Source of the DNA: Ensifer canadensis
GTDB lineage: Bacteria > Pseudomonadota > Alphaproteobacteria > Rhizobiales > Rhizobiaceae
Direction of reading: 5' to 3'
Assembly: GCF_017488845.2 (NCBI RefSeq)
Contig: NZ_CP083372.1
Span: 124,001 to 188,000 of the forward strand
Length of the DNA: 64,000 bases
Shown here: in pieces, positions 10,329-21,940 of the stretch
How positions within the stretch are numbered: position 1 is the first letter of the stretch
Layout of the letters: the number at the start of each line of letters is the position of its first letter
Translations under genes and position numbers: made by a program
Notes under the pieces: generated by a model
The model's database searches: none
What the model was told of the DNA's origin: nothing
Seen by the model: the letters and a program-made list of their open reading frames with translations, nothing else

Positions 10329-10340
10329 TACAATCGTAAC
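10329..10340 (+). promoter_or_regulatory. vir-box-like site upstream of the VirF-like gene
   Basis: TACAATCGTAAC matches the Agrobacterium vir box TNCAATTGAAAY at all but two specified positions. It ends 73 bases before the ATG at 10414, a spacing usual for VirG sites. VirG itself is encoded at 22648-23373. A short degenerate motif, so chance occurrence is possible. Confidence 0.4.
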
Positions 10341-10413
10341 ACCACATCGTTTTGCGAGATCAAGCTTCGGTGCTAACCTCATAGGCTAGAGAAACGACTT
10401 TAGAGGCCGAGCA

Positions 10414-11301
10414 ATGGATCGCGATAACAAACGGACACGCGCAAATGCAAGTTCATCCGGCGACGTAGGGAGGGCCGAGGAACGCCGCAACCTCCTTAAT
10501 CTTCCAACGGGACCACTTGCCAATGTTGCAGAACGGTTGGTAACTTCTAACCCGCGCGATACAGCACTCAATCTTGGGACCTTCAAATCCCTCGAGAAGC
10601 AAGCGCTACGTGCGGCTCGGGACGCTGCACCGGGGGAAGAAACTGAGCTCACAACGTTTGAAAGGCGCAACAATCAGCTCGGACGATCAGCGATCGAGCT
10701 GGTCGACAAGTTGACGGACGGATTGGGGTTCGGCTCGGATGATGTAGCATTGCTCAAGGTCGGAGCGGCCGCTAATCTAGCCCACTATCTAGGATCAGAG
10801 AAGCAAACTGCTCTTGTTAATCGCATTGGCAACATGGGGCCAATGGAGCAAGCTGTTGGAGTTCTGCTTGTGGCGGAAAACTTCAGTAAATTCAATGACC
10901 ACAATAAATCTCGCATCTTTGAGCAGGTCATTGAATTGGCCGCTGATCCCCATCAGGACCGCACGGTCAGGTCGGTCGCACAAACTGCTATCTTCGCCAC
11001 GTATCACCACTTAGACGCAAATCAAAAGGAACAAGCCCACTCGCTTCCCGACATCCGTAACTCATTGCAGCACATGCCGAAGCCGCGGCATGTAGCAGAG
11101 GAACGGACTGCAAATTTAGACGAGCACATAAGAAAAATCGAGGCTTCAGTCCATGACACGGTAGGCCCGCAAACGTCGAATGAACAGCTGCGGCGGGCGG
11201 GTGAAGTCGGGCAGTCCATAAGCCACGCTTACAACCACGCCCGAGAGGACCTGATCGCTTCCTCCAGAAGCAGAGATCGCGCTGATGGCTCGGGCCGTTG
11301 A
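10414..11301 (+). CDS. VirF-like F-box candidate type IV secretion effector
   Basis: A 295-residue protein of no catalytic family that I recognise. Near the N-terminus RRNLLNLPTGPLANVAERL followed by VTSNPRDTALNLGTFKSL resembles the F-box of Agrobacterium VirF (which I recall as LLNLPDHVLTEVAKRLATNNP...). The C-terminus AREDLIASSRSRDRADGSGR is arginine-rich and hydrophilic, like the tail signal read by VirD4 in VirF and VirE2, and is preceded by SHAYNHARED, again similar to VirF's TAHDDARAEL. The middle (residues 60-220) is alpha-helical and leucine-rich. The gene lies 600 bases upstream of virD4 in the same direction with a vir-box-like site in front. Inferred role: translocated into plant cells to engage SKP1-type ubiquitin ligases. 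Homology is from memory, not from an alignment. Confidence 0.6.
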   Translation: MDRDNKRTRANASSSGDVGRAEERRNLLNLPTGPLANVAERLVTSNPRDTALNLGTFKSLEKQALRAARDAAPGEETELTTFERRNNQLGRSAIELVDKLTDGLGFGSDDVALLKVGAAANLAHYLGSEKQTALVNRIGNMGPMEQAVGVLLVAENFSKFNDHNKSRIFEQVIELAADPHQDRTVRSVAQTAIFATYHHLDANQKEQAHSLPDIRNSLQHMPKPRHVAEERTANLDEHIRKIEASVHDTVGPQTSNEQLRRAGEVGQSISHAYNHAREDLIASSRSRDRADGSGR

Positions 11302-11900
11302 GGCCTTTGATTATGGCACAGTAACGCTTTCTACCCGTTGCCGTTCTCGGCCTTGCCGGCATCCAATTACAAGGTTGTACTCATGGTTTCTTCGGTTCGC
11401 AGCTGTAAATCCACGGTTGCAGGGGGGTGAACTGCCCCCCGCTCTCGCCGGACATTCAGCATAGGCAGGAAGGCTAAAGCATGTGCTTGAGGATAAGCTT
11501 GTGGCTAACGAGTTTCGACAGCTTGCCGTTAAAAACTTTTAATCTAGCTGTTGTCCGTCGGCTTTTATGACCGGTATTATTTGCGCCAGTTGTAAAACGT
11601 GAGTCTAACTCCGCCTGCCCATTTGACCTTCCGAAAACTTCGAAGGCGGGGCAATTAACCCGCCAACCCCGAGATACAAAGATGTTTTGAGCTAATTTAA
11701 GCTGTAACGATAGTATACTGTGTTGTCTTGATCACGTTTTCTTCGCGACTTAACCATTAAGTCCGTCGCTGGATGTTCCCCATCTTGCGCAGGTCTGGGA
11801 TCACCGCTTTCTGCGGCGCCGCGCTGTCGGCGGCAATCTCGCGTGTTCAACCCGTGAGGAGCGCAGCATTTTACTGAGAGTCGAACGATACGATGGACCG
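11302..11900. other. 600-base non-coding region between the VirF-like gene and virD4
   Basis: It holds two GC hairpins: GGGGGG-N7-CCCCCC at 11422-11440, and GCGGG...CCCGC at about 11647-11664. Neither has a T-tract, so rho-independent termination is doubtful. A weak vir-box-like GCCAGTTGTAAA lies at 11585-11596. No credible open frame is present. It probably contains the virD4 promoter. Confidence 0.45.
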
Positions 11901-13592
11901 ATGATTTCAAGCAAAACTAGGCCCTTAAGGATAGCTGGGAGCATCATGTGTTCACTGGCAGTAGGTTATTGTGGGGCAAGCGCCTACTCAACGTTCCGTT
12001 TTGGTTTTGATGGAAGGGCTTTGATGACATTTGACATCCTCGCTTTTTGGTATGAGACGCCTTTCTATCTGGGATACACAACTCTCTTCTTCTATAGGGG
12101 TTTGGCTGTCGTCGTCTTAACGTCGGCAGCCATTCTGCTCGTTCAGCAGATGGTATCCGTGCGCGATCGGCAACATCACGGTACTGCACGCTGGGCTCGC
12201 GTGGATGAAATGCGGCGCGCGGGTTATCTTCAGCGGTACAGCCGCATCAGTGGACCGGTGTTCGGAAAGACGAGCGGGCCTTTTTGGTCTGACTACTACC
12301 TGACCAATAGCGAGCAGCCTCACAGCCTCATCGTTGCGCCGACGCGCGCGGGAAAAGGCGTCGGCATTGTAATTCCAACGCTACTAACGTTCGAGGGCTC
12401 GGTGATAGCCCTCGACGTTAAGGGCGAGCTCTTTGATCTCACTTCTAGGGCTCGCAAAGCGCGGGGCGATAGCGTGTTCAAATTGGCACCGCTAGACCCC
12501 GAGCGGCGGACGAATTGCTATAATCCTCTATTGGATATCCTAGCATTGCCGTCAGAGCGGCAGTTCACCGAAGCGCGTCGTTTGGCGGCAAACCTCATTG
12601 CGACCAAGGGACAGAGTGCGGAAGGTTTCATCAACGGCGCACGAGATCTTTTTGTCGCCGGCATTCTTGCCTGCATCGAGCGCGGTACGCCAACCATCGG
12701 GGCCGTCTACGACCTCTTTGCTCAGCCAGGGGAGAAATATAGCCTTTTTGCGCGTCTTGCGCAGGAGACCCAGAATAAGGAGGCTCAGCGGATCTTCGAT
12801 GAAATGGCGAGTAATGATACAAAGATTCTGACCTCCTACACTTCTGTGCTCGGTGATGGCGGGCTGAACTTATGGGCCGACCCGCTGATTAAAGCGGCGA
12901 CAAGCCGATCGGACTTCTCAATCTACGACCTGCGACGTCGCAGGACATGCATTTATCTTTGCGTCAGCCCAAACGATCTTGAGGTGGTCGCGCCTCTGAT
13001 GCGCCTGCTCTTCCAGCAGGTCGTTTCAATTCTGCAACGCTCGCTGCCCGGCAAGGACGAGAAGCACGAAGTGCTATTCCTGCTCGATGAATTCAAGCAT
13101 CTTGGTAAGCTCGAGGCGATTGAGACTGCAATCACCACGATCGCGGGCTACAAGGGCCGTTTTATGTTCATTATCCAAAGTCTCTCGGCACTGACCGGAA
13201 CATACGACGAGTCTGGAAAGCAGAATTTCCTCAGCAATACTGGTGTGCAGGTCTTTATGGCAACAGCTGACGATGAGACACCGGTTTATATTTCGAAAGC
13301 CATCGGTGAATATACATTTCAAGCGCGGTCAACTTCCTATACCCAAAGCCTTACGTTCGATCGCAATATTCAACACTCAGATCAAGGAGCACCTTTATTA
13401 AGGCCAGAACAGGTGCGTCTACTACCCGACAAGTACCAGATCGTTCTCATTAAGGGTCAGCCACCATTGCAACTACGAAAGGTACGATATTATTCCGATC
13501 GCGCACTGAAGCGCATCTTTGATAGCCAGACGGGCAGGCTTCCGGAGCCAGCACCCCTGATGATTGCAGACGAGAGATTTAGCCACGTCTAG
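11901..13592 (+). CDS. virD4: VirD4-type coupling protein of the type IV secretion system
   Basis: A 563-residue inner-membrane ATPase. Two N-terminal transmembrane segments are visible (about residues 10-30 and 65-85). Walker A is VAPTRAGKGVGIVIP and Walker B is EVLFLLDEF; FMFIIQSLSALTGTY and FLSNTGVQVFMAT are usual T4SS-DNA_transf/TraG family segments. It recruits substrates to the VirB channel. Agrobacterium VirD4 is about 100 residues longer, mainly at the C-terminus. It is separated from virB (28-37 kb) by a cluster of insertion sequences and points the opposite way. No virD1 or virD2 relaxase is next to it, which favours protein rather than DNA substrates. Confidence 0.9.
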   Translation: MISSKTRPLRIAGSIMCSLAVGYCGASAYSTFRFGFDGRALMTFDILAFWYETPFYLGYTTLFFYRGLAVVVLTSAAILLVQQMVSVRDRQHHGTARWARVDEMRRAGYLQRYSRISGPVFGKTSGPFWSDYYLTNSEQPHSLIVAPTRAGKGVGIVIPTLLTFEGSVIALDVKGELFDLTSRARKARGDSVFKLAPLDPERRTNCYNPLLDILALPSERQFTEARRLAANLIATKGQSAEGFINGARDLFVAGILACIERGTPTIGAVYDLFAQPGEKYSLFARLAQETQNKEAQRIFDEMASNDTKILTSYTSVLGDGGLNLWADPLIKAATSRSDFSIYDLRRRRTCIYLCVSPNDLEVVAPLMRLLFQQVVSILQRSLPGKDEKHEVLFLLDEFKHLGKLEAIETAITTIAGYKGRFMFIIQSLSALTGTYDESGKQNFLSNTGVQVFMATADDETPVYISKAIGEYTFQARSTSYTQSLTFDRNIQHSDQGAPLLRPEQVRLLPDKYQIVLIKGQPPLQLRKVRYYSDRALKRIFDSQTGRLPEPAPLMIADERFSHV

Positions 13593-14181
13593 CTTTAAGG
13601 ATTTTGACCAGCCATACTCCGCAAACCGCGATTCACGGGCAGCTAAGCGCTTCGTCCTTTTCCGCAAGATGCTGCAGAATGATAGCAATATTCATCCAAC
13701 AAGATCGCCGCCTCGAGCCTCGAGCCAATGCAATAGCTTTTGCCCTTGTGGCGGCTGTACGATCAGCGACCCAAGAAATTTGTTCGCTGCCCATCTTTCT
13801 GCATCCTCTAGGGCCGTCTCGCCGCATGAGCCCGGCAGCAGCTCGCGGACAACACGCCGCTAAATGTCACATCGGCTTCTGCGAGAGGTATGTCCTGTCT
13901 GATTACGGAACAACAACGAAAATTCAGTGGCATGTATGGACGGCCTCCGCTTGGCAAGGGGCAGTTTAGTGTTTCCGGCAAGTTGGTCGGGTGCAGGCAT
14001 GTATTTGGCCTCTGATTGCGGCTTGTTCATGCCGCTGGCCCTGATGTAGCCCGCTGATCGGATCCCAGACAGGTCAACGCGCTTTGAAGCGGCACCCACT
14101 GATCGGGTTCGTCCGATCCCGGCTCGACCGTTCGCCATCACACCATTTGCACCTCACCAGTTCCTGCAGCCTCCTGACTTT
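13593..14181. other. 590-base stretch after virD4 without a clear gene
   Basis: Short frames overlap on both strands with no recognisable domain. The right half probably includes the end of the IS110-family element that starts at 14182. Confidence 0.4.
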
Positions 14182-14974
14182 TCAAAGGATGGCGGCCGCC
14201 TCAAATCGCTTGCCTGTTGTCATCAACGCCCAGACGATCCGCGCCATCTTGTTCTCCAAAGCGACAGCGACAACGTTGTACGGTTTCTTCGCCAAAAGCT
14301 CGGCCGCCCAACGTGTCGGCGGAACTCTGGCCTTGCGGCTGAAGCGAAGTACCGCATGCGCCCCAACGACAAGAAGTCTGCGGAGATAGGGATCGCCTTG
14401 TTTGCTAATCCTCCCGAGCCGGTCTTTGCCACCCCATGAATTCTGTCGCGGTACCAAGCCTATCCACGCCGCGAGTTGTCGTTCAGATTTGAAGAGCGAC
14501 GCGTCTGTCACGGTCGCGGCGATTGCGCTGGCAGTGATCGGGCCAATTCCAGGTATGGTCTCGAGGCGGCGGCTCAGCTCGTTCGAGCGATGCCAAGCAT
14601 GAATTTGGCGATCCATCTCGCCGACCTTCTCGTGCACCTCCCGCAACTGCCCAATCAGCGAAAGAAGCGCGGACCGTGCAAGCGGAGGGATGAGATTATG
14701 GCCATCGTTCTTCGACCAACGCGATCAGCATACCAACACCGACGATACCCTGCCGAGTTACGATGCCAAACTCCGCCAGGTGGCCGCGCAAAGCGTTCAC
14801 CAGCATTGTCCGCTGCCGGATCAAAAGTTCCCGGACGCGATGCAGCATCATGACACTCTGTTGCTCCTCGCTCTTCACCGGAACGACGCGCATCGTCGGC
14901 CGCGCCACCGCCTCGCAGATCGCCTCGGCATCTGTCGCGTCATTCTTTTGCCGCTTCACGCATGGCTTGACGTA

Positions 14975-16133
14975 ATACCAACCGTCATTGATCAGAACCC
15001 TTGCGCCCATTGCCGTCGGCCAATTGACATGATTTTCCATGGCCGCTCCTGTAGTGTTCGCCAAGCGTAGCAGCAGTGGTCGACGATATCCTCGTAGGAC
15101 TTGAAGACGCGGTTGGATAGCCAGTTATCCCTCATGAACTGCCAGATGTTTTCGACGGGATTCAGTTCCGGCGATTTCGGCGGCAAAGGCAGGATGGTGA
15201 TGTTTTCTGGGACGGCCAGGTTGTTGGACATGTGCCATCCCGCCTGGTCCATGATGAGAATGGCGTGCCCATCCTCAGTGACGTTTCTGGCGATTTCAAT
15301 CAGATGCTGGTTCATGGCATGAGTATCGCACCAGGGCATGACGAGGGCGGCGGCCTTGCCGTGCTGGGGGCAGATCGCGCCGAAGATATAGGCCGAGCGG
15401 GTGCGCTGGTCGTGCGGCGCAGATGGCCTTGATCCACGCTTGGCCCAGCGGCGGGTGATCTTGTTCTTCTGCCCGATACGGGCCTCGTCCTGGAACCAGA
15501 TTTCGATCACTTTGCCCTTGGCGGGACCGGCGGCGATTTCTGCCACAGTGGTGGGGAAGTTTTTTTAAATGCCTCAGCCGCCTCGGCATCCTGCGCATGA
15601 TGCCTCGGGCGAGCCGAGAGCTTGCGGTAGCCCATTGATCGCACTTCGCGACCCAAGGTCTCTTCACTCACCGAGACCCGGAACTCTTCCCAAATCCACT
15701 GGGCCAGATCACACAGACGCCAGCGAACGACGCCGTCGAGATAAGGCGTGGGGCCGCGCTCGATGGCTTGTGCCAGGGCTGTGCGCTGATCTTCGTTCAA
15801 CAGTGACGGCTTGCCCGGAGCCTTCCCGTTGACCAGCCCGTCGGGACCGCGTGCGTTGAAGCGAACCACCCAGTCGCGCACGATCTGAACTGTCACGCTG
15901 CCGATCCGAGCAGCATTTGCGCGAGAGCCGCCATCATAGATCGATGCGAGGGCGAGAAGACGCCGAGCTTGGTCGGCATCTCGTGTCTGCCGAGCCAGAC
16001 GCCGCAACCCATCCCCATCATACTCTGACCGCAACGAAATCGCCGAACCCATCGCAAACCTCCTGTTTGCGCCATCGATTCAGATTCGTCGGCTTTTGGG
16101 AATCATGAGAGTCAGACTCAGTGACGATTGGTA
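14975..16133 (-). mobile_element. IS630-family insertion sequence, copy 1 (1159 bp)
   Basis: The ends are ATACCAACCGTCA at 14975 and, inverted, TACCAATCGTCA ending at 16133. Both sides carry the TA target duplication typical of the Tc1/mariner-IS630 group (14973-14974 and 16134-16135). Removing it restores the IS110 frame. The same 1159 bases recur at 54501-55659 in the same orientation, with no difference that I could see. Confidence 0.92.
14992..16052 (-). CDS. IS630-family transposase (two frames joined by -1 frameshift), copy 1
   Basis: The first frame (16052-15507, 181 residues) has the helix-turn-helix part: RDADQARRLLALASIYDGG, VQIVRDWVVRFNARGPDG. The second frame (15546-14992, 184 residues) has the DDE core: IWFQDEARIGQKNKITR (Asp), ILIMDQAGWHMSNNLAVP (Asp), LPPKSPELNPVENIWQFMRD (Glu). 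They overlap at a run of seven A on the coding strand (15560-15566 on the plus strand), where a -1 slip converts AFKKT to AFKKNFPTTVAEI. This organisation is standard for rhizobial IS630 elements, so it is probably active. Confidence 0.9.
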
Positions 16134-16595
16134 TAAGACGCCGGCATCAGCCGAACCTCGTGCCCCAGCGCAATGAGGACCCGAGCCCAGTGGTGCCCGG
16201 TCGCACACGCCTCGATTCCGATCAGGCACGGCGGCAATGTCCTGAAGAAACCTGCAACATCGTCACGTCGCAGCTTTCGGCGGACCACTACCGCGCCCAC
16301 CGCGTTTACGCCATGCACCTGAAAGACATGCTTGGCGATACCCAAACCGATTGTGCTAACATGCTCCGTGGGCGGCTCTCCTAATGTGACTTTCGACAGC
16401 CACACTTTGGCACATTGCGATTCGGGAGCGGAGGCCGTCCACCACATCAGGTCAATCTCAATGTGCGCGGCGGCAATCAAGGTGAGATTCAGCGTCAATC
16501 AGGATGAGACTCGGCGGCGGGGGTGTGACGAAGGGAGGGCGTAGCCCGACCGGAGTTACACCCCCGCCGCGGCGCAATTTTTCGGCGTCTCATGA

Positions 16596-18161
<1,566 letters not shown>

Positions 18162-18676
18162 AGAACGTCCACAACACCATCGACGAAGCCCGCCTCGGCA
18201 TCATGCTCAATGAGCTGAGGCTGCCGACGATCAAGACGCTCTGGTCGCAATTTGCCGAGCAGGCCGATCGGGAGGGATGGCCAGCCGCCCGCTTCCTGTC
18301 GGCCATCGCCGAACATGAGTTGGCCGAGCGAGCGCATCGCAGGATCGAACGCCACCTCGCCGAGGCGCATCTGCCGCCTGGAAAGACACTCGACAGCTTC
18401 GCCTTCGACGCCGTGCCCATGGTCTCCAAGGCCCAGGTGATGGCGATTGCCGCCGGCGATAGTTGGCTCGCCAAAGGTGCCAATATCCTCATGTTCGGTC
18501 CGCCGGGCGGCGGAAAGAGCCATCTCGCCGCGGCCATCGGCCTCGCGCTGATCGAGAACGGTTGGCGGGTGCTGTTCACGCGCACGACCGATCTCGTCCA
18601 GAAGCTTCAGGTCGCACGGCGTGAACTCCAACTCGAATCCGCCATCGCAAAGCTCAACAAGTTCGATCTGCTCATC

Positions 18677-18768
18677 CTCGATTAACGTGCACTGCGCAGA
18701 GATGTGGAGCTGACACCGCAAGAGCCCGCAGACGCGCGACTTCCCACGATACAACTCCACATAACTGA
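18677..18768 (+). repeat. Left terminal inverted repeat of the RIT element
   Basis: It begins CTCGATTAACGTGCACTG and ends CAACTCCACATAACTGA. It matches the reverse complement of 22053-22143 with a single mismatch that I could see (GCGCAGAG versus GCACAGAG). Confidence 0.88.
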
Positions 18769-18819
18769 ATCACCGTCCACCTAGGATGGCCGCTCCCCAA
18801 ACCTCAACAGGAGAGCGCC

Positions 18820-20031
18820 ATGCTAAAGGTTTTGTTCCCGAAGTCTTTTTGTCATTACGAATGTTCGCGCTTCGGCGCGGAGCTTGAATTGTTTGCCCGG
18901 TGGTTGCTCGCAGCAGGATATCTACCTGGTGCTGCGACACGTCGCCATGTCCACCGATTGAAGTGCATTCTCGAGGCCACGGCCGCTCTTCAGTGTGGCC
19001 GGATTCTACTCGAAGCCGAATTGGACGGAGCGTTAGCCTTCGTTCCTGGCGCTCTGCGCCACGCTTCCACCGAACGCGCGTATCGCCGCTTCCTCAAGGC
19101 AGAGGGGCGGCTCGAAGAAACACAGCCGCAAGGCCCCGTGGAGCAGTTGCTGCTGCGATATCGAGAATATCTTCTAGACGTGAGGGGGTTAGCACCGGCG
19201 ACGATCGGTCAGCATTTGGGAACGATCGAGGAGTTTCTGTCCTTGTCGGCTGGCGTGTCACAGGATCTTTCCGCACTGACATCAGAGCACGTCGAAAACT
19301 TCATTCATATCTTGAGCCGCAGGGTGCTGCGCCAAACACTCCAGCACAAGGTTGCCCATCTGCGCGCTTTCCTGCGTTTTTGCGGCGATCGTGGTAAGAC
19401 TGCGCGAGGGCTAGAGCGCATCGATACGCCCAGAACCTATCGTGGAGAATTGCCACCTCGTGCCCTTGATTGGGAGGTGATCGAAAAATTGCTGTCCTCG
19501 GTCGCGAGGACTGATTATCTCGGCCGCCGTGACCATGCGATCCTCCACCTCATGGCCTATTACGGCCTGCGACCTTCTGAGATTGCAGCGCTGACGTTGG
19601 ACGCAGTCAATTGGAAGCGACGTACGCTGCGGGTAGAGCAGCGCAAGACTCGTTCGACGCTCGTTCTTCCTTTGGCCGACCAGACCCTTGAAATCCTCGA
19701 CCTATATCTTGTTGATGGGCGTCCCTGCGATGCGGCGACGAACTTTCTATTCCTTAAAGCGCGTAGTCCTGTGGGAGCCCTGACGAGCTGGGGGATATGC
19801 GACATCTTCACCAAGCGAGCACGGCAAAGCGGCCTGCCGCTAGATGGTGTCTCATCATACGCATTGCGCCATTCGTTTGCCATGCGATTGCTAGGCCGCG
19901 GCGTTGGGGTAAAGACGATCGGTGACCTGCTCGGCCATCATAGCCTTGAGAGCACTTGCGTTTATCTTCGCATCGAGACGGACATGCTGCGTACGGTGGC
20001 TCTGCCCGTACCTGGTATTGCCGGCTTTTAA
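18820..20031 (+). CDS. Tyrosine recombinase, first of three (RitA)
   Basis: A 403-residue integrase. The SAM-like core-binding domain spans about residues 105-200 (LLRYREYLLDVRGLAPATI). The catalytic domain has YYGLRPSEIAALTLD (Arg), SSYALRHSFAMRLL (His-x-x-Arg), LGHHSLESTCVYLR (His and nucleophile Tyr). An AGGAGAG-type ribosome site precedes the ATG. It is followed by ritB 11 bases downstream. The inverted repeat and 50 bases of leader lie between it and the broken istB. Confidence 0.9.
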   Translation: MLKVLFPKSFCHYECSRFGAELELFARWLLAAGYLPGAATRRHVHRLKCILEATAALQCGRILLEAELDGALAFVPGALRHASTERAYRRFLKAEGRLEETQPQGPVEQLLLRYREYLLDVRGLAPATIGQHLGTIEEFLSLSAGVSQDLSALTSEHVENFIHILSRRVLRQTLQHKVAHLRAFLRFCGDRGKTARGLERIDTPRTYRGELPPRALDWEVIEKLLSSVARTDYLGRRDHAILHLMAYYGLRPSEIAALTLDAVNWKRRTLRVEQRKTRSTLVLPLADQTLEILDLYLVDGRPCDAATNFLFLKARSPVGALTSWGICDIFTKRARQSGLPLDGVSSYALRHSFAMRLLGRGVGVKTIGDLLGHHSLESTCVYLRIETDMLRTVALPVPGIAGF

Positions 20032-20042
20032 GGAGAACGGCA

Positions 20043-21017
20043 ATGTTCACAGCCAACTCTCCGACACCCCTCGATCAGCCAATTGTGGCATGGCTTGCCC
20101 ACCAGCGCGCTCTTGGTCGCCGCTATTATCCGGAGGAAAGGGTTCTGGTGTCCTTGCGCGAATTTATCAGCCGCACCGGACAGGATCTTGACCGAGCAAG
20201 CTTTGATCGGTGGTGTGCCACCTTCCCTCATCTGGCAAGCAATACCCAGCGTTATCGCCAACGCGTTGTCCGCATGTTCTGCCTTTATCGACGGCGCAAG
20301 GAGCCGGGCTGCTTTGTCCCTGATCCCTTGTACTTCGCGCGGCCCCAGCCTTACCGGCGTCCCGTTATCGTGGAGCCTGGGCAAATAGCCAAAATGTTGA
20401 CGGCTGCGAACAATATGTCCGTCGCGTCGGGATCGCCACTGCGGCCTGCGGTATATAGGATGGCCGTCATTCTGCTGTACACGACCGGGATGCGTCGCGG
20501 CGAATTGCTACGCCTTACGCTGGCAGACTGTGAGCCTGAAAGCGGGGTGTTGCGGGTACGGGAATCCAAGTTCCACAAATCGAGAATATTGCCGCTGTCG
20601 TCCCACGCACATGCCGAATTGTGCAGCTACCTTCGAAAACGTCTCGCCCCACCCTTCAGCAGGGATCCAGACACACCCCTTCTCATCAACACGGAAGGCG
20701 GTCTTCGTGCCTATACCGGAACTGGGATCAGCGGCGGCATCCACGCTCTATTCAAAATGGCAGGTGTTGAGGATAGCGAGGGCCGGCGCCCGCGCATCCA
20801 CGATCTGAGGCACAGCTTTGCGGTCGGCGCGCTCATCCGTTGGTATCTGGACGGCGCCGATGTGCAATCGAATTTGCCGAAACTGGCTCTCTACATGGGC
20901 CACGTCAGCATCGTGTCGACGGCATGTTATCTGCACTTCCTTCCAAAGCTGAGAGAGATCGCCAGCGACCGCTTTGAAGGGGCTTTCGGCGGTCTCGTCA
21001 GCGAGGTTGTGGCATGA
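20043..21017 (+). CDS. Tyrosine recombinase, second of three (RitB)
   Basis: A 324-residue integrase started at ATG 20043 because AAGGAGAACGG precedes it. Upstream in-frame codons lie inside ritA. Catalytic motifs: YTTGMRRGELLRLTL (Arg), RIHDLRHSFAVGAL (His-x-x-Arg), YMGHVSIVSTACYLHF (His and Tyr). Its stop overlaps the ritC start (ATGA), so the pair is translationally coupled. Confidence 0.9.
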   Translation: MFTANSPTPLDQPIVAWLAHQRALGRRYYPEERVLVSLREFISRTGQDLDRASFDRWCATFPHLASNTQRYRQRVVRMFCLYRRRKEPGCFVPDPLYFARPQPYRRPVIVEPGQIAKMLTAANNMSVASGSPLRPAVYRMAVILLYTTGMRRGELLRLTLADCEPESGVLRVRESKFHKSRILPLSSHAHAELCSYLRKRLAPPFSRDPDTPLLINTEGGLRAYTGTGISGGIHALFKMAGVEDSEGRRPRIHDLRHSFAVGALIRWYLDGADVQSNLPKLALYMGHVSIVSTACYLHFLPKLREIASDRFEGAFGGLVSEVVA

Positions 21018-21940
21018 AGAAACATCAATCCACCGCATTGGGCCGAAGCATGGCACGCTTCTTTCAAGAATATCTTCCCGCTCTCCGCGGCATGAGCCAT
21101 CATACGATCCAAAGCTATCGCGACACGATGGTCCTGTTCCTGCGATTTGCAGCGGCAGAGACCAATGGATCCGTTGAAAGCATCGACGTCTCCGACATCA
21201 ATGCCGACAGGATCGGCAGCTTTCTCACGTCACTTGAGGTCGAGCGTGGCAACAGCATTGCGACCCGCAATGCAAGGCTGGCGGCGATGCATACCTTTGC
21301 GCGGTTCCTGATCTCGGAGCATCCCGAATATATGGATACCCTGCAACTGGTGGTGACACTTCCCTTCAAGAGGGGCGCGCGGGTGGCACCTGTCGAATAT
21401 CTCGAAGAGCCCGAAATCAAGTGCGTCCTGGCGCGTATCGACCGCCGCACGCCTTCTGGGCAGCGGGATTACGCGCTGTTCTCGCTGATGTTCAATACGG
21501 GTGCACGAGTTCAGGAAATCCTGAATCTTCGCATTTGTGACCTTCGTCTGGTATCGCCCTGTCAGGTGCGCTTGCACGGCAAAGGCAACAAGGTTCGCCT
21601 CTGCCCGATCTGGCGAAACACGGCCCAACTACTTCAGGAGTTGATCAACACGCTGCACCCGCCCTCAGATAATCCCGCCGAGCAAAGGGTCTTTCTCAAC
21701 GACCGCGGCACACCACTGACCCGGTTCGGTGTTCGATACTTGCTGCGCAAATATGTTGATATGGCTGCGGGGGAAGAAACCACCCTGGCGGGAAAAAGCA
21801 TCCATCCCCACTCTTTGCGGCATACGACGGCCATCCACCTTCTCAAGGCGGGTGTTGACATCGCCACCATCAGTCAATGGCTTGGCCACTCGGGGCTGAA
21901 CGTAACGATGCGCTATACGCGCGGGCCGATATCGATATGA
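21014..21940 (+). CDS. Tyrosine recombinase, third of three (RitC), C-terminus altered
   Basis: A 308-residue open frame with NTGARVQEILNLRI (Arg), HPHSLRHTTAIHLL (His-x-x-Arg) and WLGHSGLNVTMRYTR (His and Tyr). The frame ends early at TRGPISI. In the neighbouring frame the sequence continues ADIDMKRQALEQVFPDV ... GGMLGWLRRL to a stop at 22047, which is the tail expected of this family. A two-base gain (TA duplicated in CGCTATACGCG near 21912) or a one-base loss explains it. The catalytic residues all precede the shift, so activity may be partly kept. Confidence 0.85.
   Translation: MKKHQSTALGRSMARFFQEYLPALRGMSHHTIQSYRDTMVLFLRFAAAETNGSVESIDVSDINADRIGSFLTSLEVERGNSIATRNARLAAMHTFARFLISEHPEYMDTLQLVVTLPFKRGARVAPVEYLEEPEIKCVLARIDRRTPSGQRDYALFSLMFNTGARVQEILNLRICDLRLVSPCQVRLHGKGNKVRLCPIWRNTAQLLQELINTLHPPSDNPAEQRVFLNDRGTPLTRFGVRYLLRKYVDMAAGEETTLAGKSIHPHSLRHTTAIHLLKAGVDIATISQWLGHSGLNVTMRYTRGPISI

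Larger units (their letters stand above)
14182..16402 (-). pseudogene. IS110-family transposase, split by IS630 and frameshifted
   Basis: The N-terminal third is at 16134-16402 (STIGLGIAKHVFQVHG ... IGIEACATGHHWARVL ... EVRLMPASY). The middle resumes at 14972 (YVKPCVKRQKNDATDAEAI) after a clean 1159-base IS630 insertion between A-S-Y and V-K-P. A second break, a frameshift near 14680, separates it from the C-terminal half at 14646-14182 (ETIPGIGPITASAIAAT, RQLAAWIGLVPRQNSWGGK). The usual first acidic residue of the DEDD centre in GLDIAK is Gly here (GLGIAK). Three independent lesions make it dead. Confidence 0.88.

Noticed and set aside
10988..11362. Open frames antisense to the VirF-like gene
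   Set aside because: The plus-strand frame has the vir-linked context and a coherent N- and C-terminus; the antisense frames are short and featureless.
14975..16133. Possibility that the two IS630 copies are one locus duplicated by assembly
   Set aside because: Each copy has its own TA duplication and unique flanks whose rejoining restores a gene (IS110 in one case, the nodD1 stop in the other), so both insertions are real as written, though long-read confirmation would be decisive.
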